DNA from: Anaerocolumna sp. AGMB13020
GTDB lineage: Bacteria > Bacillota > Clostridia > Lachnospirales > Lachnospiraceae
Assembly: GCF_033100115.1 (NCBI RefSeq)
Contig: NZ_CP136910.1
Location: forward strand, 558,001-622,000
DNA length: 64,000 nucleotides
Direction: 5' to 3'
Shown: positions 25,366-33,732 of the stretch, in pieces
Position numbering within the stretch: the stretch's first letter is position 1
Layout of the letters: every line of letters starts with the position of its first letter
Notes under the pieces: generated by a model
The model's input: only the letters and a program-made list of their open reading frames with translations
What the model was told of the DNA's origin: nothing
Database searches by the model: none
Translations under genes and position numbers: made by a program

Positions 25366-26446
25366 GGCTCATCCTCTCCTTCACATAATTGCTGACTTTT
25401 TCCTTTAATTCTTCTGTGGGGATGTTTTTTATAGCCGGATGAAACCAGGCTTCCAGCATTAGTTTTTTCGCTTCGGTTTCACTTAGTCCTCTGGACATCA
25501 TATAAAAAAGCTTATCCTCATCTATCTTTCCGCTGTTTGCTGCATGTTTACCCGATACATTTTCCTCTCCGCATAAAATTAAAGGTACGGATACATTTTT
25601 TATGGTTTTATCAAAGAGCAGAGTATATTCGCCTTCTGCACCTTCTGCTCCGGCTGCCCCTCTTTTAAAGTCTATTGTACCTCTGAATATTTTTTTGCTG
25701 CTGTCCAATAAGGCTCCGTTAATATTCATCTCACTCTTTGAATTCCGGCCGTAATGATTGACCACATAATTAAAATCCAGGGAACGGTTCTTATCACCAA
25801 AATAAATGGTATCTACCTGGAACTCGCTGTCATCACCCTTTAAATCGGCCTGAATACCGCTGGCCAGATAACCAGCACCTAATTCACACTGGGTAATTCT
25901 TACCTTTCCGCCTTCTTTGCATTCCGCTCCAATATTGCTTAGATGTACCCCGGAATCCGGCAGCAGCTGTATCTGAATAAGGTTTATCAAGGCATTTTTA
26001 CCGGCTATCAGATACAATAACCCGCCATGAAATAACGGTTCTGCTTCTTTTCCTTCATAAGTAAGAACCAGGGTTATTTCACTTCCTTCTTCTGCCACAA
26101 CGAACATCTCTTCTGCCAATGCCGCGCGCTCCTTATCCAGCAGATTATTTATATACACAGGCTCTGATAACCGTTTACCCTTTGGGCAGGTTAAGGTTAG
26201 CTTTCTATTCTGGTTATTTCTTATAAATTCCTCTGCACTTTCACCCATTCCGGTCTGGGGAATTTTCTGAATTGAATAAGTATTATCTTTTGTTACTACA
26301 AGCTGGTCGAGGCTCTCACCTGTAAAATCAGAGAACTTTACGGGTTTAATATCCGGAATTTCCTGCCTGATATTTAATTCATTAACGCCCAGCCAACGAA
26401 AAGTCTTCATTGGCAGTTTATTGGTATTTTTTAATTCCAGTATCAT
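25346..26446 (-). CDS. sufD: Fe-S cluster assembly protein SufD
   Basis: 366 aa from the ATG at 26446, six bases after GGGG; a longer frame reaches 26509 without a better site. The C-terminal beta-helix shared by SufB and SufD is visible (NYVVNHYGRNSKSEM, then FRGTIDFKRGA), and the end reads FYMMSRGLSETEAKKLMLEAW, typical of the family. SufD with SufB and SufC forms the scaffold that builds Fe-S clusters. Gene order sufC-sufB-sufD-sufS-sufU matches other Firmicutes. Somewhat short compared with about 430 aa in Bacillus. Confidence 0.92.
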   Translation of the reverse strand: MILELKNTNKLPMKTFRWLGVNELNIRQEIPDIKPVKFSDFTGESLDQLVVTKDNTYSIQKIPQTGMGESAEEFIRNNQNRKLTLTCPKGKRLSEPVYINNLLDKERAALAEEMFVVAEEGSEITLVLTYEGKEAEPLFHGGLLYLIAGKNALINLIQIQLLPDSGVHLSNIGAECKEGGKVRITQCELGAGYLASGIQADLKGDDSEFQVDTIYFGDKNRSLDFNYVVNHYGRNSKSEMNINGALLDSSKKIFRGTIDFKRGAAGAEGAEGEYTLLFDKTIKNVSVPLILCGEENVSGKHAANSGKIDEDKLFYMMSRGLSETEAKKLMLEAWFHPAIKNIPTEELKEKVSNYVKERMSHVSSLQ

Positions 26447-26516
26447 CGTTTTCCCCATTTCTACGCTGCTGTTTCGTTCCTGTTGTTTCTGTGTCCAGCG
26501 CAGACACAAACATTAG

Positions 26517-27929
26517 CTATCCTATACTGCCTTCCATTTCAAGGCGTATCAGCTGATTCATTTCCAACGCATATTCCAAAGGAAGCTCTTTTGCTATAGG
26601 TTCAGCAAAGCCGCTTACAATCATGGCTCTGGCATCCGCTTCACTTAATCCCCTGCTCATAAGATAAAAAATCGTATCATCACTGATCCTGCCTATCTTG
26701 GCTTCATGTCCGATATCCACATTATCATTTCGAATATCCATAACCGGGATGGTATCAGAACGTGACTTAGAATCCAACATTAAGGATTCACAGGATACTG
26801 CACACTTGGCACCATCTGCTTCTGTTCCCATTACAACAGCACTTCTAAAAGTACTTGTGCCGCCATCCTTGGATATTGATTTTGAACTCATATGGGAAGA
26901 AGTGTTAGGTGCTGCATGCACTACCTTAACCCCTGTATCCAGGCTCTGACCATTACCCGCAAAGGTTATACCAGTATACTCCATCTTTGCATTTTCACCC
27001 TTTAAGATACTCATGGGGTACAAATAGGATACTCTGGAGCCAAAGGAGCCGGATACCCATTCCATGGTTGCGTCTTTCGCCACCGAAGCACGCTTTGTAT
27101 TGAGATTAAACATATTCTTAGACCAGTTTTCAATGGTTGAATAACGAAGCCTTGCGCCTTCTCTGACAAACAATTCCACACAGCCCGCATGGAGATTGGC
27201 TACATTATATTTAGGTGCTGAACAACCTTCAATAAAATGCAGATTTGCTCCTTTATCCACTATTATCAGCGTATGCTCAAACTGTCCTGCTCCGGGAGCA
27301 TTTAAACGGAAATAGGATTGCAGAGGGATCTCAACAGACACACCAGGCGGTACATAAACAAAGGAACCACCGCTCCATACTGCTCCGTGAAGAGCAGCAA
27401 ACTTATGATCTCTTGGAGTTACCAGCTTCATAAAATGCTCTTTTACCAGCTCCTCATGCTCTCTTAAGGCACTTTCCATATCGGTATAGATAACACCGAG
27501 ACTTTTAACCTCTTCTCTGACATTATGATACACTACCTCTGAGTCATACTGCGCTCCCACACCTGCCAGAGAGGTACGTTCAGCCTGGGGTATTCCCAAA
27601 CGCTCAAAGGTATTTTTGATATCCTCCGGAACCTCCTCCCACTTTAACTGCATCTGAGTGTTCGGTCTGACATAAGTAACGATATCCTCCATATGAAGCC
27701 CTTCAATACTTGGCCCCCATACCGGTATATCCAATTCATTGTATATTTTTAAAGATTTCTGCCTGAATTCTCTCATCCAAGCCGGATCATTTTTTTCAAG
27801 TGATATGGAATTAACGATTCCGGATGTCAATCCTCTGGATGCTTTGTAGGAGGCATTAACCTTATCTTTGATGTCGTATATACTTCGGTTAACATCTTCA
27901 ACATAAGTCTTATTTTTCACTGTTTCCAT
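26517..27929 (-). CDS. sufB: Fe-S cluster assembly protein SufB
   Basis: About 470 aa. Two ATGs lie together at 27932 and 27929; I use the second because GAGAGG is only 2 nt from the first. Typical SufB stretches are visible: YHNVREEVKSLGVIYTD, GAVWSGGSFVYVPPGV, FIEGCSAPKYNVANLH and FYLMSRGLSEADARAM. It is the core scaffold subunit of SufBC2D. It follows sufC by 57 bp and precedes sufD by 70 bp. Normal length and no missing parts. Confidence 0.96.
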   Translation of the reverse strand: METVKNKTYVEDVNRSIYDIKDKVNASYKASRGLTSGIVNSISLEKNDPAWMREFRQKSLKIYNELDIPVWGPSIEGLHMEDIVTYVRPNTQMQLKWEEVPEDIKNTFERLGIPQAERTSLAGVGAQYDSEVVYHNVREEVKSLGVIYTDMESALREHEELVKEHFMKLVTPRDHKFAALHGAVWSGGSFVYVPPGVSVEIPLQSYFRLNAPGAGQFEHTLIIVDKGANLHFIEGCSAPKYNVANLHAGCVELFVREGARLRYSTIENWSKNMFNLNTKRASVAKDATMEWVSGSFGSRVSYLYPMSILKGENAKMEYTGITFAGNGQSLDTGVKVVHAAPNTSSHMSSKSISKDGGTSTFRSAVVMGTEADGAKCAVSCESLMLDSKSRSDTIPVMDIRNDNVDIGHEAKIGRISDDTIFYLMSRGLSEADARAMIVSGFAEPIAKELPLEYALEMNQLIRLEMEGSIG

Positions 27930-27986
27930 CATTACCTCTCTTTCCCGTCGCTCACACGACATATCTATGAATCATACCGCCTTAAG

Positions 27987-28727
27987 TTATTTATGCAGCG
28001 CCTTAAAGCCTTTCCTGTTGACCGTCTCAACGAGCTCCGGTCCACCAGTCATGATCAGTTTACCTTCGGAAAGAATATGAACATAATCAACATCCAGATA
28101 CTCCAGAATCTTTGTATTATGTGTTATGATAAGAAGTGCATTCTCTTTACTCTTAAAGGCTTTTACTCCCTTTGAGACAATTTTTACCGCATCAACATCA
28201 AGGCCGGAATCCGTCTCATCCAGTATGGCAAGTTTGGGATTTAACATAAGCATCTGAAGAATTTCAGACTTTTTCTTCTCACCTCCGGAAAAGCCCACAT
28301 TTAAATATCTGTCTGCATATTCCCTGTCCATACCAAGGTTTTCCATGGTCTTGCCCAGCTCTTTCCGATATGCCATTACTTTTGGCAGTTTGCCGTCAAT
28401 AGCTGTTTTGGAGGATCTCAGAAAGCTTTCAAGGCTTACTCCGGTTAATTCCTCCGGATTCTGAAAAGAAAGAAATAACCCTTTCTTCGCTCTGACATCT
28501 GTTTTTTCATTTGTGATATCCTCACCCTCAAAAAGGATTTTTCCTTCTTCAACAATATATTTTGAATGTCCCATGATAGAATAACCAAGGGTTGACTTAC
28601 CAGCACCGTTTGGTCCCATAATCACATGAACTTCTCCTTTGTTCACCGTAAGATTCAACCCATTTAAAATATCCTTATTTTCCACACTCACTCTGAGCCC
28701 TTTGATCTCAAGTAATTTCTCTGACAT
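27987..28727 (-). CDS. sufC: Fe-S cluster assembly ATPase SufC
   Basis: 246 aa from the ATG at 28727. The open frame extends to 28835 but that part is the promoter and leader repeat, not protein. Walker A is GPNGAGKSTLG, the signature is FSGGEKKKSE and Walker B is LAILDETDSGLDVDA, the characteristic SufC form. It powers cluster assembly on SufB-SufD. No strong ribosome site is at the usual distance; AAAGG lies 14 nt from the ATG, so start efficiency may be low or controlled. It is the first gene of the operon, with a good promoter just upstream. Confidence 0.95.
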   Translation of the reverse strand: MSEKLLEIKGLRVSVENKDILNGLNLTVNKGEVHVIMGPNGAGKSTLGYSIMGHSKYIVEEGKILFEGEDITNEKTDVRAKKGLFLSFQNPEELTGVSLESFLRSSKTAIDGKLPKVMAYRKELGKTMENLGMDREYADRYLNVGFSGGEKKKSEILQMLMLNPKLAILDETDSGLDVDAVKIVSKGVKAFKSKENALLIITHNTKILEYLDVDYVHILSEGKLIMTGGPELVETVNRKGFKALHK

Positions 28728-28767
28728 GTATACATCACTGACCTTTCTACATAATTTTAGCAGCTTA

Positions 28768-28812
28768 TTAATTCCCACTATTTTAATTCCTACTAATTTA
28801 ATCCCTATTATA
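28768..28812 (-). repeat. Three 15-bp tandem repeats at the start of the suf transcript
   Basis: On the minus strand three 15-bp units of the type RTAGKRGGAATTAAA (with variation in the first) follow one another. They begin at the -10 element of the suf promoter and cover the initially transcribed region. They could bind a regulator cooperatively or mark slippage. Confidence 0.65.
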
Positions 28813-28835
28813 ATACTCGGATATAATCTTTGCAA
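28807..28835 (-). promoter_or_regulatory. Sigma-A promoter of the suf operon
   Basis: TTGCAA (28830-28835) and TATAAT (28807-28812) on the minus strand are separated by exactly 17 bp. Transcription would start near 28800, giving a leader of about 73 nt before sufC. Confidence 0.65.
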
Positions 28836-28904
28836 GCCCTAAATCATTCTCTTTTGCATTTCCCTGCCAATAGCACCCTATTTATACAACCCTTGCAGAA
28901 CAGA

Positions 28905-28986
28905 AAAAGCCCTATAGTATTTCCATCTTTAAACTTTGATTGTTTCTGATCTCTCAAAGCGTAAAGACGAAATACCATAGAGCTTT
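28905..28986 (-). terminator. Long hairpin/terminator after the small-protein genes
   Basis: Arms AAAGC(C)CTAT(A)GTATTTC and GAAATAC(C)ATAG(A)GCTTT pair around a 40-nt loop; the minus-strand exit is CTTTTTCTG. It separates the two small genes at 29007-29348 from the suf promoter. Confidence 0.55.
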
Positions 28987-29006
28987 CTCCTTTTACAGAT
29001 TCTTAG

Positions 29007-29177
29007 CTACCATTTTCCGTCGAACTTTATGGGATTGGCCTTTTCATGACCGCTTTTTGCTTTACCCTGAATCTCAGGTACAGGCTTCTCTTCATTCTTC
29101 TTGCCCTTAAATCCGATATGCTCCATTGTTCCATGGGGTTCTTTTGGGTCCGGACGTCTCATTCCGGCTTTTGCCAT
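29007..29177 (-). CDS. Small basic hydrophilic protein, 56 aa, function unknown
   Basis: The frame starts at the ATG at 29177 with a very strong AGGAGG site 7 nt upstream and stops at TAG 29007-29009. The product begins MAKAGMRRPDPKEPHGT and ends NPIKFDGKW; it is rich in Lys, Gly, Pro and Glu, with no hydrophobic segment and no cysteines. Composition recalls small spore-associated or nucleic-acid-binding proteins, but I recognise no family with certainty. A second small gene lies 36 bp upstream on the same strand, and a hairpin terminator follows. It is too short for most automatic callers. Confidence 0.7.
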   Translation of the reverse strand: MAKAGMRRPDPKEPHGTMEHIGFKGKKNEEKPVPEIQGKAKSGHEKANPIKFDGKW

Positions 29178-29213
29178 TTCAATCCCTCCTTTGCATCTTA
29201 GGACAGCAACTGC

Positions 29214-29348
29214 TTACACATCATTATGCTCTGCTGACTTTTTCTTGGCATTTCTGTTCTGGTTCTGATTTTCTCTGGTTATTGGTGTCTGGTAATTTGC
29301 TTTTTCCATTCTTGCCTTTTTGTTATCAGGCTGACTGTCTTTTGGCAT
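29214..29348 (-). CDS. Small basic hydrophilic protein, 44 aa, function unknown
   Basis: The frame starts at the ATG at 29348 with GAAAGGAG 6 nt upstream and stops at TAA 29214-29216. The product begins MPKDSQPDNKKARME and is dominated by Asn, Gln, Lys and Arg, with no hydrophobic core; it is probably disordered. It precedes the 56-aa gene by 36 bp and is likely cotranscribed. A dispersed hairpin repeat (29365-29391) ends just before its ribosome site. I cannot name a family. The composition resembles small acid-soluble spore proteins only in a general way. Confidence 0.6.
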   Translation of the reverse strand: MPKDSQPDNKKARMEKANYQTPITRENQNQNRNAKKKSAEHNDV

Positions 29349-29364
29349 AATAACTCCTTTCAGT

Positions 29365-29391
29365 GAATATCAAATTCAAGATTTGATATTC
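29365..29391. repeat. Dispersed hairpin repeat, copy B
   Basis: An 11-bp-armed hairpin (GAATATCAAAT and complement, 5-nt loop) embedded in about 55 bp similar to the copy at 13819-13875. On the minus strand it directly precedes the GAAAGGAG ribosome site of the 44-aa gene. Confidence 0.7.
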
Positions 29392-29498
29392 CTGCATCTG
29401 TAGTAGAAAAAAGTCTGAAGGTCAACAACAAAAACCCCCATAAAAATTATTGCAGGATAAGTATGCTTCCACCGTGGAATCTTATTCATTTTAAAATT

Positions 29499-31205
29499 TT
29501 ATAATGTGGATTCTCCTCTTAAGCTGTCAAAAGTCCTGTAAATATCAATCATACCAAAGCCCCATACTTTATTGGGGTAGGCTTCATTGGTACTTCTCTT
29601 AACACCACGAATAAGAAATTGCTTTACGGCTGTTGAATCCATGTAAATCAATTTACCGCGTACAAGTCCCCATTCCAAAAGCAGCGCACCAATTCCTGCC
29701 GTTACAGCTGCAGCCATACTGGTGCCAGTTTTAGCTACAAAACCTTCAGAGCTTGGACATAGCAGTTCGACTCCAGGTGCAGCAAGTTCCGGCTTTATGT
29801 TATTTAACCGTGTAAAGCCTCTGCCTGCATTTAAATAAATACTTTGATTTCTGTAATCATAGGCAGTTACAGTTATTGGTATACCCGCATTTCCTGGCGT
29901 TGTAATTGTAGTTTCCGGGTTGGGTTTTACAAATCTGGTGGCCTCTCTTACAAAACCGGTCATAGGAAGCCAGATATGAAAACCTGTGGTTATATCCTTG
30001 ATTCCATATACCCTGAAACGCCAGATGCCCGGTGCAGGTCTGACGAACCGCAGAAAGATGAGCTGATCTCCGGTCTGAGCCTCTGCTATCAGATAACTTA
30101 TATATAAAATGGTACTTTCAAACAAAAAACGGATGGTTCTGCTTTCTCCAAGCCTGGCCGGTATTCTGGGTATATATTCTCCCGAAGGCGAAGTGATATC
30201 AATGGAATATACGCCAGGGGCCTGCCCCCAGAGTTCCATGGTAAAACCATTTTCATCTTCAGCAACATTTACTTCCACTAAATTACTGTTAGTTGTATCT
30301 TCAACGGTACCAAAGTAATGGTGTCCGGCAGCACCTTCGTTTCCAGCAGGCAACACAACAACTACCCCATTTCTTTCACCCAGTCTTGAAAGCATAAGGC
30401 TTATGGGTTCCCTGCCGTCATGGCCTCCCATATTAGACCCCAGGCCTATGCAGATAACAATGGGTTTATTTCGTTGTTTTGCCAGATTTACAAGATAAAG
30501 TACACCTGCCATAATATCATTTTCCTGGTATGCGATGGTTTCAGCCGGAACAAACAGATATTCCTTGAGATTTTCTTTTGCCAGTTTTAACTTAACCATT
30601 GCCAGCTCTGCTAAGGTTGCAATTCCGGTAAAGTTCTCTGCCTGTACTTCACCTCCGCCTGCTAAACCAGCCAAAGCCGTTCCATGCCCCAGTTCATCCA
30701 CACTAGGTACAACGGATAAAGGTGCTTCACTTCTAAGAGCTTCATTTATATTATCTTCTGTGTATACCTTTCCATAATTGTAAGTCTCCGGTGTTGCCTC
30801 CGGATTAACTATGGTTTGGTCCCAGATTGATATAATTCTGGTAGTATTGTCACTTTTTCTAAATACAGAAAGTGAATAATCAATTCCTGTGTCAACAAAT
30901 CCAAGAATAACACCTTCTCCTTTCAGATTAAGTCCGGGAAGTCTTGCTAATCTGTTAAGTCCAACTGCTTCAATTGTTGGTGATTCCAACAATCCAAATA
31001 ATTTAGGTATGGCGGTATAGCCTATGTCCCCAACCAATCTTTCCTGTGTTTTACTGACAGGTATATATGCCACCGCATAAGTATCGTCTAAAATCTGCAT
31101 GGTCTCACCATAAACATCTTTCATACGTGTAAGATCCGCATCATACTCAATTAATACATCTATATAGTCATTACTAATTATTTTATTCTGCTCTTCCTGC
31201 GTCAT
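29499..31205 (-). CDS. Csp-like subtilisin family serine protease, intact triad
   Basis: 568 aa from the ATG at 31205; the frame extends to 31274 without an obvious ribosome site. The catalytic triad is complete: Asp105 in GFVDTGIDY, His174 in ELGHGTALAG and Ser in KTGTSMAAA near residue 500. The long insert between His and Ser is typical of clostridial Csp proteases of family S8, which in C. perfringens and C. difficile activate the spore-cortex lytic enzyme. No signal peptide is visible. It is paralogous to the inactive copy at 16450-18111. Whether it acts in germination here is an inference from family and size. Confidence 0.88.
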   Translation of the reverse strand: MTQEEQNKIISNDYIDVLIEYDADLTRMKDVYGETMQILDDTYAVAYIPVSKTQERLVGDIGYTAIPKLFGLLESPTIEAVGLNRLARLPGLNLKGEGVILGFVDTGIDYSLSVFRKSDNTTRIISIWDQTIVNPEATPETYNYGKVYTEDNINEALRSEAPLSVVPSVDELGHGTALAGLAGGGEVQAENFTGIATLAELAMVKLKLAKENLKEYLFVPAETIAYQENDIMAGVLYLVNLAKQRNKPIVICIGLGSNMGGHDGREPISLMLSRLGERNGVVVVLPAGNEGAAGHHYFGTVEDTTNSNLVEVNVAEDENGFTMELWGQAPGVYSIDITSPSGEYIPRIPARLGESRTIRFLFESTILYISYLIAEAQTGDQLIFLRFVRPAPGIWRFRVYGIKDITTGFHIWLPMTGFVREATRFVKPNPETTITTPGNAGIPITVTAYDYRNQSIYLNAGRGFTRLNNIKPELAAPGVELLCPSSEGFVAKTGTSMAAAVTAGIGALLLEWGLVRGKLIYMDSTAVKQFLIRGVKRSTNEAYPNKVWGFGMIDIYRTFDSLRGESTL

Positions 31206-31283
31206 ACACCCTGCTTGAAAACCATTTTGGTTATATATATGTTGTTTTCTTCCAATTAATATCAAAGGCATCAATAGAAAACA

Positions 31284-31330
31284 ACAAAAAGAGTATGAGA
31301 TTCTTTTACAATTCCTCTCATACTCTTTCA
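31284..31330 (-). terminator. Terminator after the HPr-kinase-like gene
   Basis: A perfect 13-bp stem (AAAGAGTATGAGA and complement) is followed on the minus strand by TTTTTGTTGTTTTC. It lies 58 bp after the stop of the gene at 31389. Confidence 0.8.
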
Positions 31331-31388
31331 GCGATCATTCATTCTGCTGATAACAGCAATATATTATTATTTTACATCTTAGTTATCA

Positions 31389-33266
31389 TTAATATCTCAT
31401 GGGGAGAATATCTCCATAATCCTCCAAGGAACCATTATTAAAGAAGCAGTCAATAATCTCTCTTCCTAACGGATCAAGATCATCTGTCTTAAACTTAACC
31501 AGCTCTTCTTTAAAGAAGTCTACTAATAACTTAGCTCCCTTATCATAACCTTCAATACCAACTTCAGCCTGAAGTTCTGGACGAAGGAAATCCTGTCTGA
31601 TATAACGTCCGTCAATGCGGATAGATTCCTGACAATAACCAAGGATATTGCAGCGTGCTTCCACTAACTGCTCAGGCTTGAACTTAGCGCCGCCTCTTCT
31701 TGCAATATATTCTCTTGCCACCCACTGAGGCATGAAACCAACTTCATATACACCGATGTGCTGATTAGGAATCAGAACATATCTGGTATGAGTGGAATGC
31801 TTCACCTGATTCAAGAGCAGGTTAGCCTGTGTTACCATCTTTCCGGTAGCAAAAGGCCAGTAGGAACCAACACCTTCACTGGTCATCTTATTGGTAGAAT
31901 TAATACTGGGATTATTGTAACCTCTGGGTGCTACAAGTCTCCACAGCCATGCAAGTGCCGGAGGAAGTACGTGGAATAAACCGATTACACCGTAGCTGGG
32001 ATTCTCTTTTGTGCAAGGTGGTGTTCTAACACCAAAACTCCTGATATCAACCTCAGCAAGTTCACTGACTACATTCTGCACATACTCTCTGGGCAGAATA
32101 ACTCTGGGATTGGGGCAGGGTTTGCCATCGGAATCAATAATATGCTCCCAGGGAAGACAGGTTGCCTTCTCAATAGCCTGCATATTAATATAGACCAATG
32201 GTCTGGGGGGCTGAATAAGTATACTCTCAAGCTGAGGAGAATCCCCGTATTTCTTTATGTTATCAAGACGTAAGAACCAGCCGTCTTCCGCATCCTTAAC
32301 AACCAGTTTATGGCTTTCATTCTGCATATCTGTATGGCATAGAGCCATATCATCCGTAATAGGACGAAGCTCGCAGGCATCTACCAGTTCGATATATGTC
32401 TTTTCTTTGGTAAGGGTGTTCACACCAAGAACAACTTTACCATCTAACTCTCTGTGAATGTTTTCTGTCATTTCACTCTTACCGCCGCCGGATGCACCTT
32501 CATGCATAATAACTATTTCATTGTCATATGGAGTGATAACTTTAACCGTTGAAGCGTGACATGTCGTCCAGCCTTCACGTTCACCTATATTTAAAAGCAC
32601 ACTGTAAATACCTTTTTTGGCACTGGGACCTGGATAAAGATTATAAGAGAATACTTCATGTACGTCATCCAAACGATTATGGACTACCACCTGTTTACCA
32701 TCAAAATGAGTATGACGGAATGGAGGTGCAAGATAAACCACTGCCTTTGGTTCAAAGCCACTTTCAATATCGTTAACGCTTACAAACTCCTGTAAGTCAG
32801 CTAAAGCAGCACCAAAAAAGCCTGCGTTAACAGGTGCTAAAAGAATAGCGGGATATCCGTACTCTCTTCCACCGGCCATAAAGGGAACTATAAAAAGGTC
32901 CTGTTTCTTAAGCCACTCAAATGTCGCGTCTCTCAGTTCGCTGAAATCCTTTTTGTAAAGGTCCTGATATCTCGGTTTGTCTGACTCTTTCTCATCAGAT
33001 ACCAGATTACAGTCCGGGTCTCTTCTTCTCATATAATCTTCCGGATAGTTACCAATAACACCGTTTCTGCATCTGGTTACGGTAGCTTCCAAAACAGAGC
33101 CTTTGCCTTCCACGTCATACCTTACTTCATAATCGTTTCCGCCTTCAGGGCCAAAGGAAAGAGCCAGCAATTCCTCTTTTGTAGCAGGGATTACTACGCT
33201 CTTACAACTGTCCAGTATTGCTTGTAATTCTTTCGAAAAATTAAATTTCTGTAACAATTCTTTCAC
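31389..33266 (-). CDS. Large P-loop protein with HPr-kinase/PEPCK-like motif (probable DUF4914 family)
   Basis: 625 aa with a GTG start eight bases after AAAGG. The most telling motif is GASGGGKSE (residues 257-265), which matches the HPr kinase/phosphorylase form of Walker A (GxSGxGKSE) better than the PEP-carboxykinase form. It sits centrally, preceded by a long N-domain and followed by a C-domain containing STNKMTSEGVGSYWPFATGK. No transmembrane segments or signal. I believe this is the clostridial DUF4914 family, whose function is not known; automated labels may call it PEP carboxykinase, which I do not support because classic PEPCK metal motifs are absent. A consensus promoter with a cre box and a long leader precedes it, so carbon catabolite control is likely. 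Confidence 0.7.
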   Translation of the reverse strand: MKELLQKFNFSKELQAILDSCKSVVIPATKEELLALSFGPEGGNDYEVRYDVEGKGSVLEATVTRCRNGVIGNYPEDYMRRRDPDCNLVSDEKESDKPRYQDLYKKDFSELRDATFEWLKKQDLFIVPFMAGGREYGYPAILLAPVNAGFFGAALADLQEFVSVNDIESGFEPKAVVYLAPPFRHTHFDGKQVVVHNRLDDVHEVFSYNLYPGPSAKKGIYSVLLNIGEREGWTTCHASTVKVITPYDNEIVIMHEGASGGGKSEMTENIHRELDGKVVLGVNTLTKEKTYIELVDACELRPITDDMALCHTDMQNESHKLVVKDAEDGWFLRLDNIKKYGDSPQLESILIQPPRPLVYINMQAIEKATCLPWEHIIDSDGKPCPNPRVILPREYVQNVVSELAEVDIRSFGVRTPPCTKENPSYGVIGLFHVLPPALAWLWRLVAPRGYNNPSINSTNKMTSEGVGSYWPFATGKMVTQANLLLNQVKHSTHTRYVLIPNQHIGVYEVGFMPQWVAREYIARRGGAKFKPEQLVEARCNILGYCQESIRIDGRYIRQDFLRPELQAEVGIEGYDKGAKLLVDFFKEELVKFKTDDLDPLGREIIDCFFNNGSLEDYGDILPMRY

Positions 33267-33307
33267 CTAATCATCCTTTCTAGCTATATGCCATTTCTGG
33301 CTATCTG

Positions 33308-33424
33308 CTACCCAGCCTGTTCCTTCATCAGTTGTGTCAATTTATACAGCATTCCTGACGAATGCGTTTCCTGAATTGACATATTCTGTATCCCAGAGCC
33401 GTTTAGCATAGTACCTTCCAACAT
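33308..33424 (-). CDS. Candidate leader peptide, 38 aa
   Basis: In the 360-nt leader of the HPr-kinase-like gene an ATG at 33424 opens a 38-codon frame ending in TAG at 33308-33310. AGGAG lies 15 nt upstream, farther than ideal. The product (MLEGTMLNGSG...) has no recognisable domain. It ends 41 bp before the main start codon. It could be a regulatory upstream ORF or chance. Confidence 0.25.
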   Translation of the reverse strand: MLEGTMLNGSGIQNMSIQETHSSGMLYKLTQLMKEQAG

Positions 33425-33610
33425 TTATTAAACCCGATCTCCTATGTAATGTAAGACACCGGCTTCCTACAACTTGTCATAAGCTGCTTCTTGCTGTCTG
33501 CTGTACTTGTCAACATGTTAGTTACCTGTCTGCCGTCTTAATTCACCAGTTTTCAATTCAATATGAAGTATGCATTTTTTCCTGAAAAAACCGCTTAAAT
33601 CAGTCCTTTT

Positions 33611-33624
33611 TGTAAACGCTTACT
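33611..33624. promoter_or_regulatory. cre box (CcpA operator)
   Basis: TGTAAACGCTTACT matches the TGWAANCGNTNWCA catabolite-responsive consensus at every fixed position except the last base. It covers about +4 to +17 of the predicted transcript, a position where CcpA blocks initiation or elongation. Confidence 0.7.
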
Positions 33625-33633
33625 TTCTCTCCG

Positions 33634-33662
33634 ATTATAAACCATTTTGTGGGTACTGTCAA
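33634..33662 (-). promoter_or_regulatory. Perfect consensus sigma-A promoter of the HPr-kinase-like gene
   Basis: On the minus strand TTGACA (33657-33662), a 17-bp spacer and TATAAT (33634-33639) match the consensus exactly. The start should be near 33627, leaving a leader of about 360 nt. A promoter this strong normally needs tight control, consistent with the adjacent cre box. Confidence 0.8.
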
Positions 33663-33701
33663 CCTGCCTTTTTCAGACAAAATCCTATCTTGGCATGAGA
33701 A

Positions 33702-33732
33702 AAGTCTTGAAAATACAGGCTTTTCAAGACTT
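33702..33732. other. Perfect 12-bp inverted repeat in divergent intergenic region
   Basis: AAGTCTTGAAAA and its exact complement are separated by 7 nt. It lies 40 bp upstream of the consensus promoter in an 826-bp gap between divergent genes, where no gene transcript should end. The T-rich exit is better on the minus strand (ACTTTTCTC). It may be an operator or the end of an unannotated transcript. The remaining part up to 34092 is AT-rich with nothing else recognised. Confidence 0.5.

Noticed and set aside
31389..33266. Call as GTP-dependent PEP carboxykinase
   Set aside because: The P-loop is of HPr-kinase type and I do not see the standard PEPCK substrate and metal motifs.
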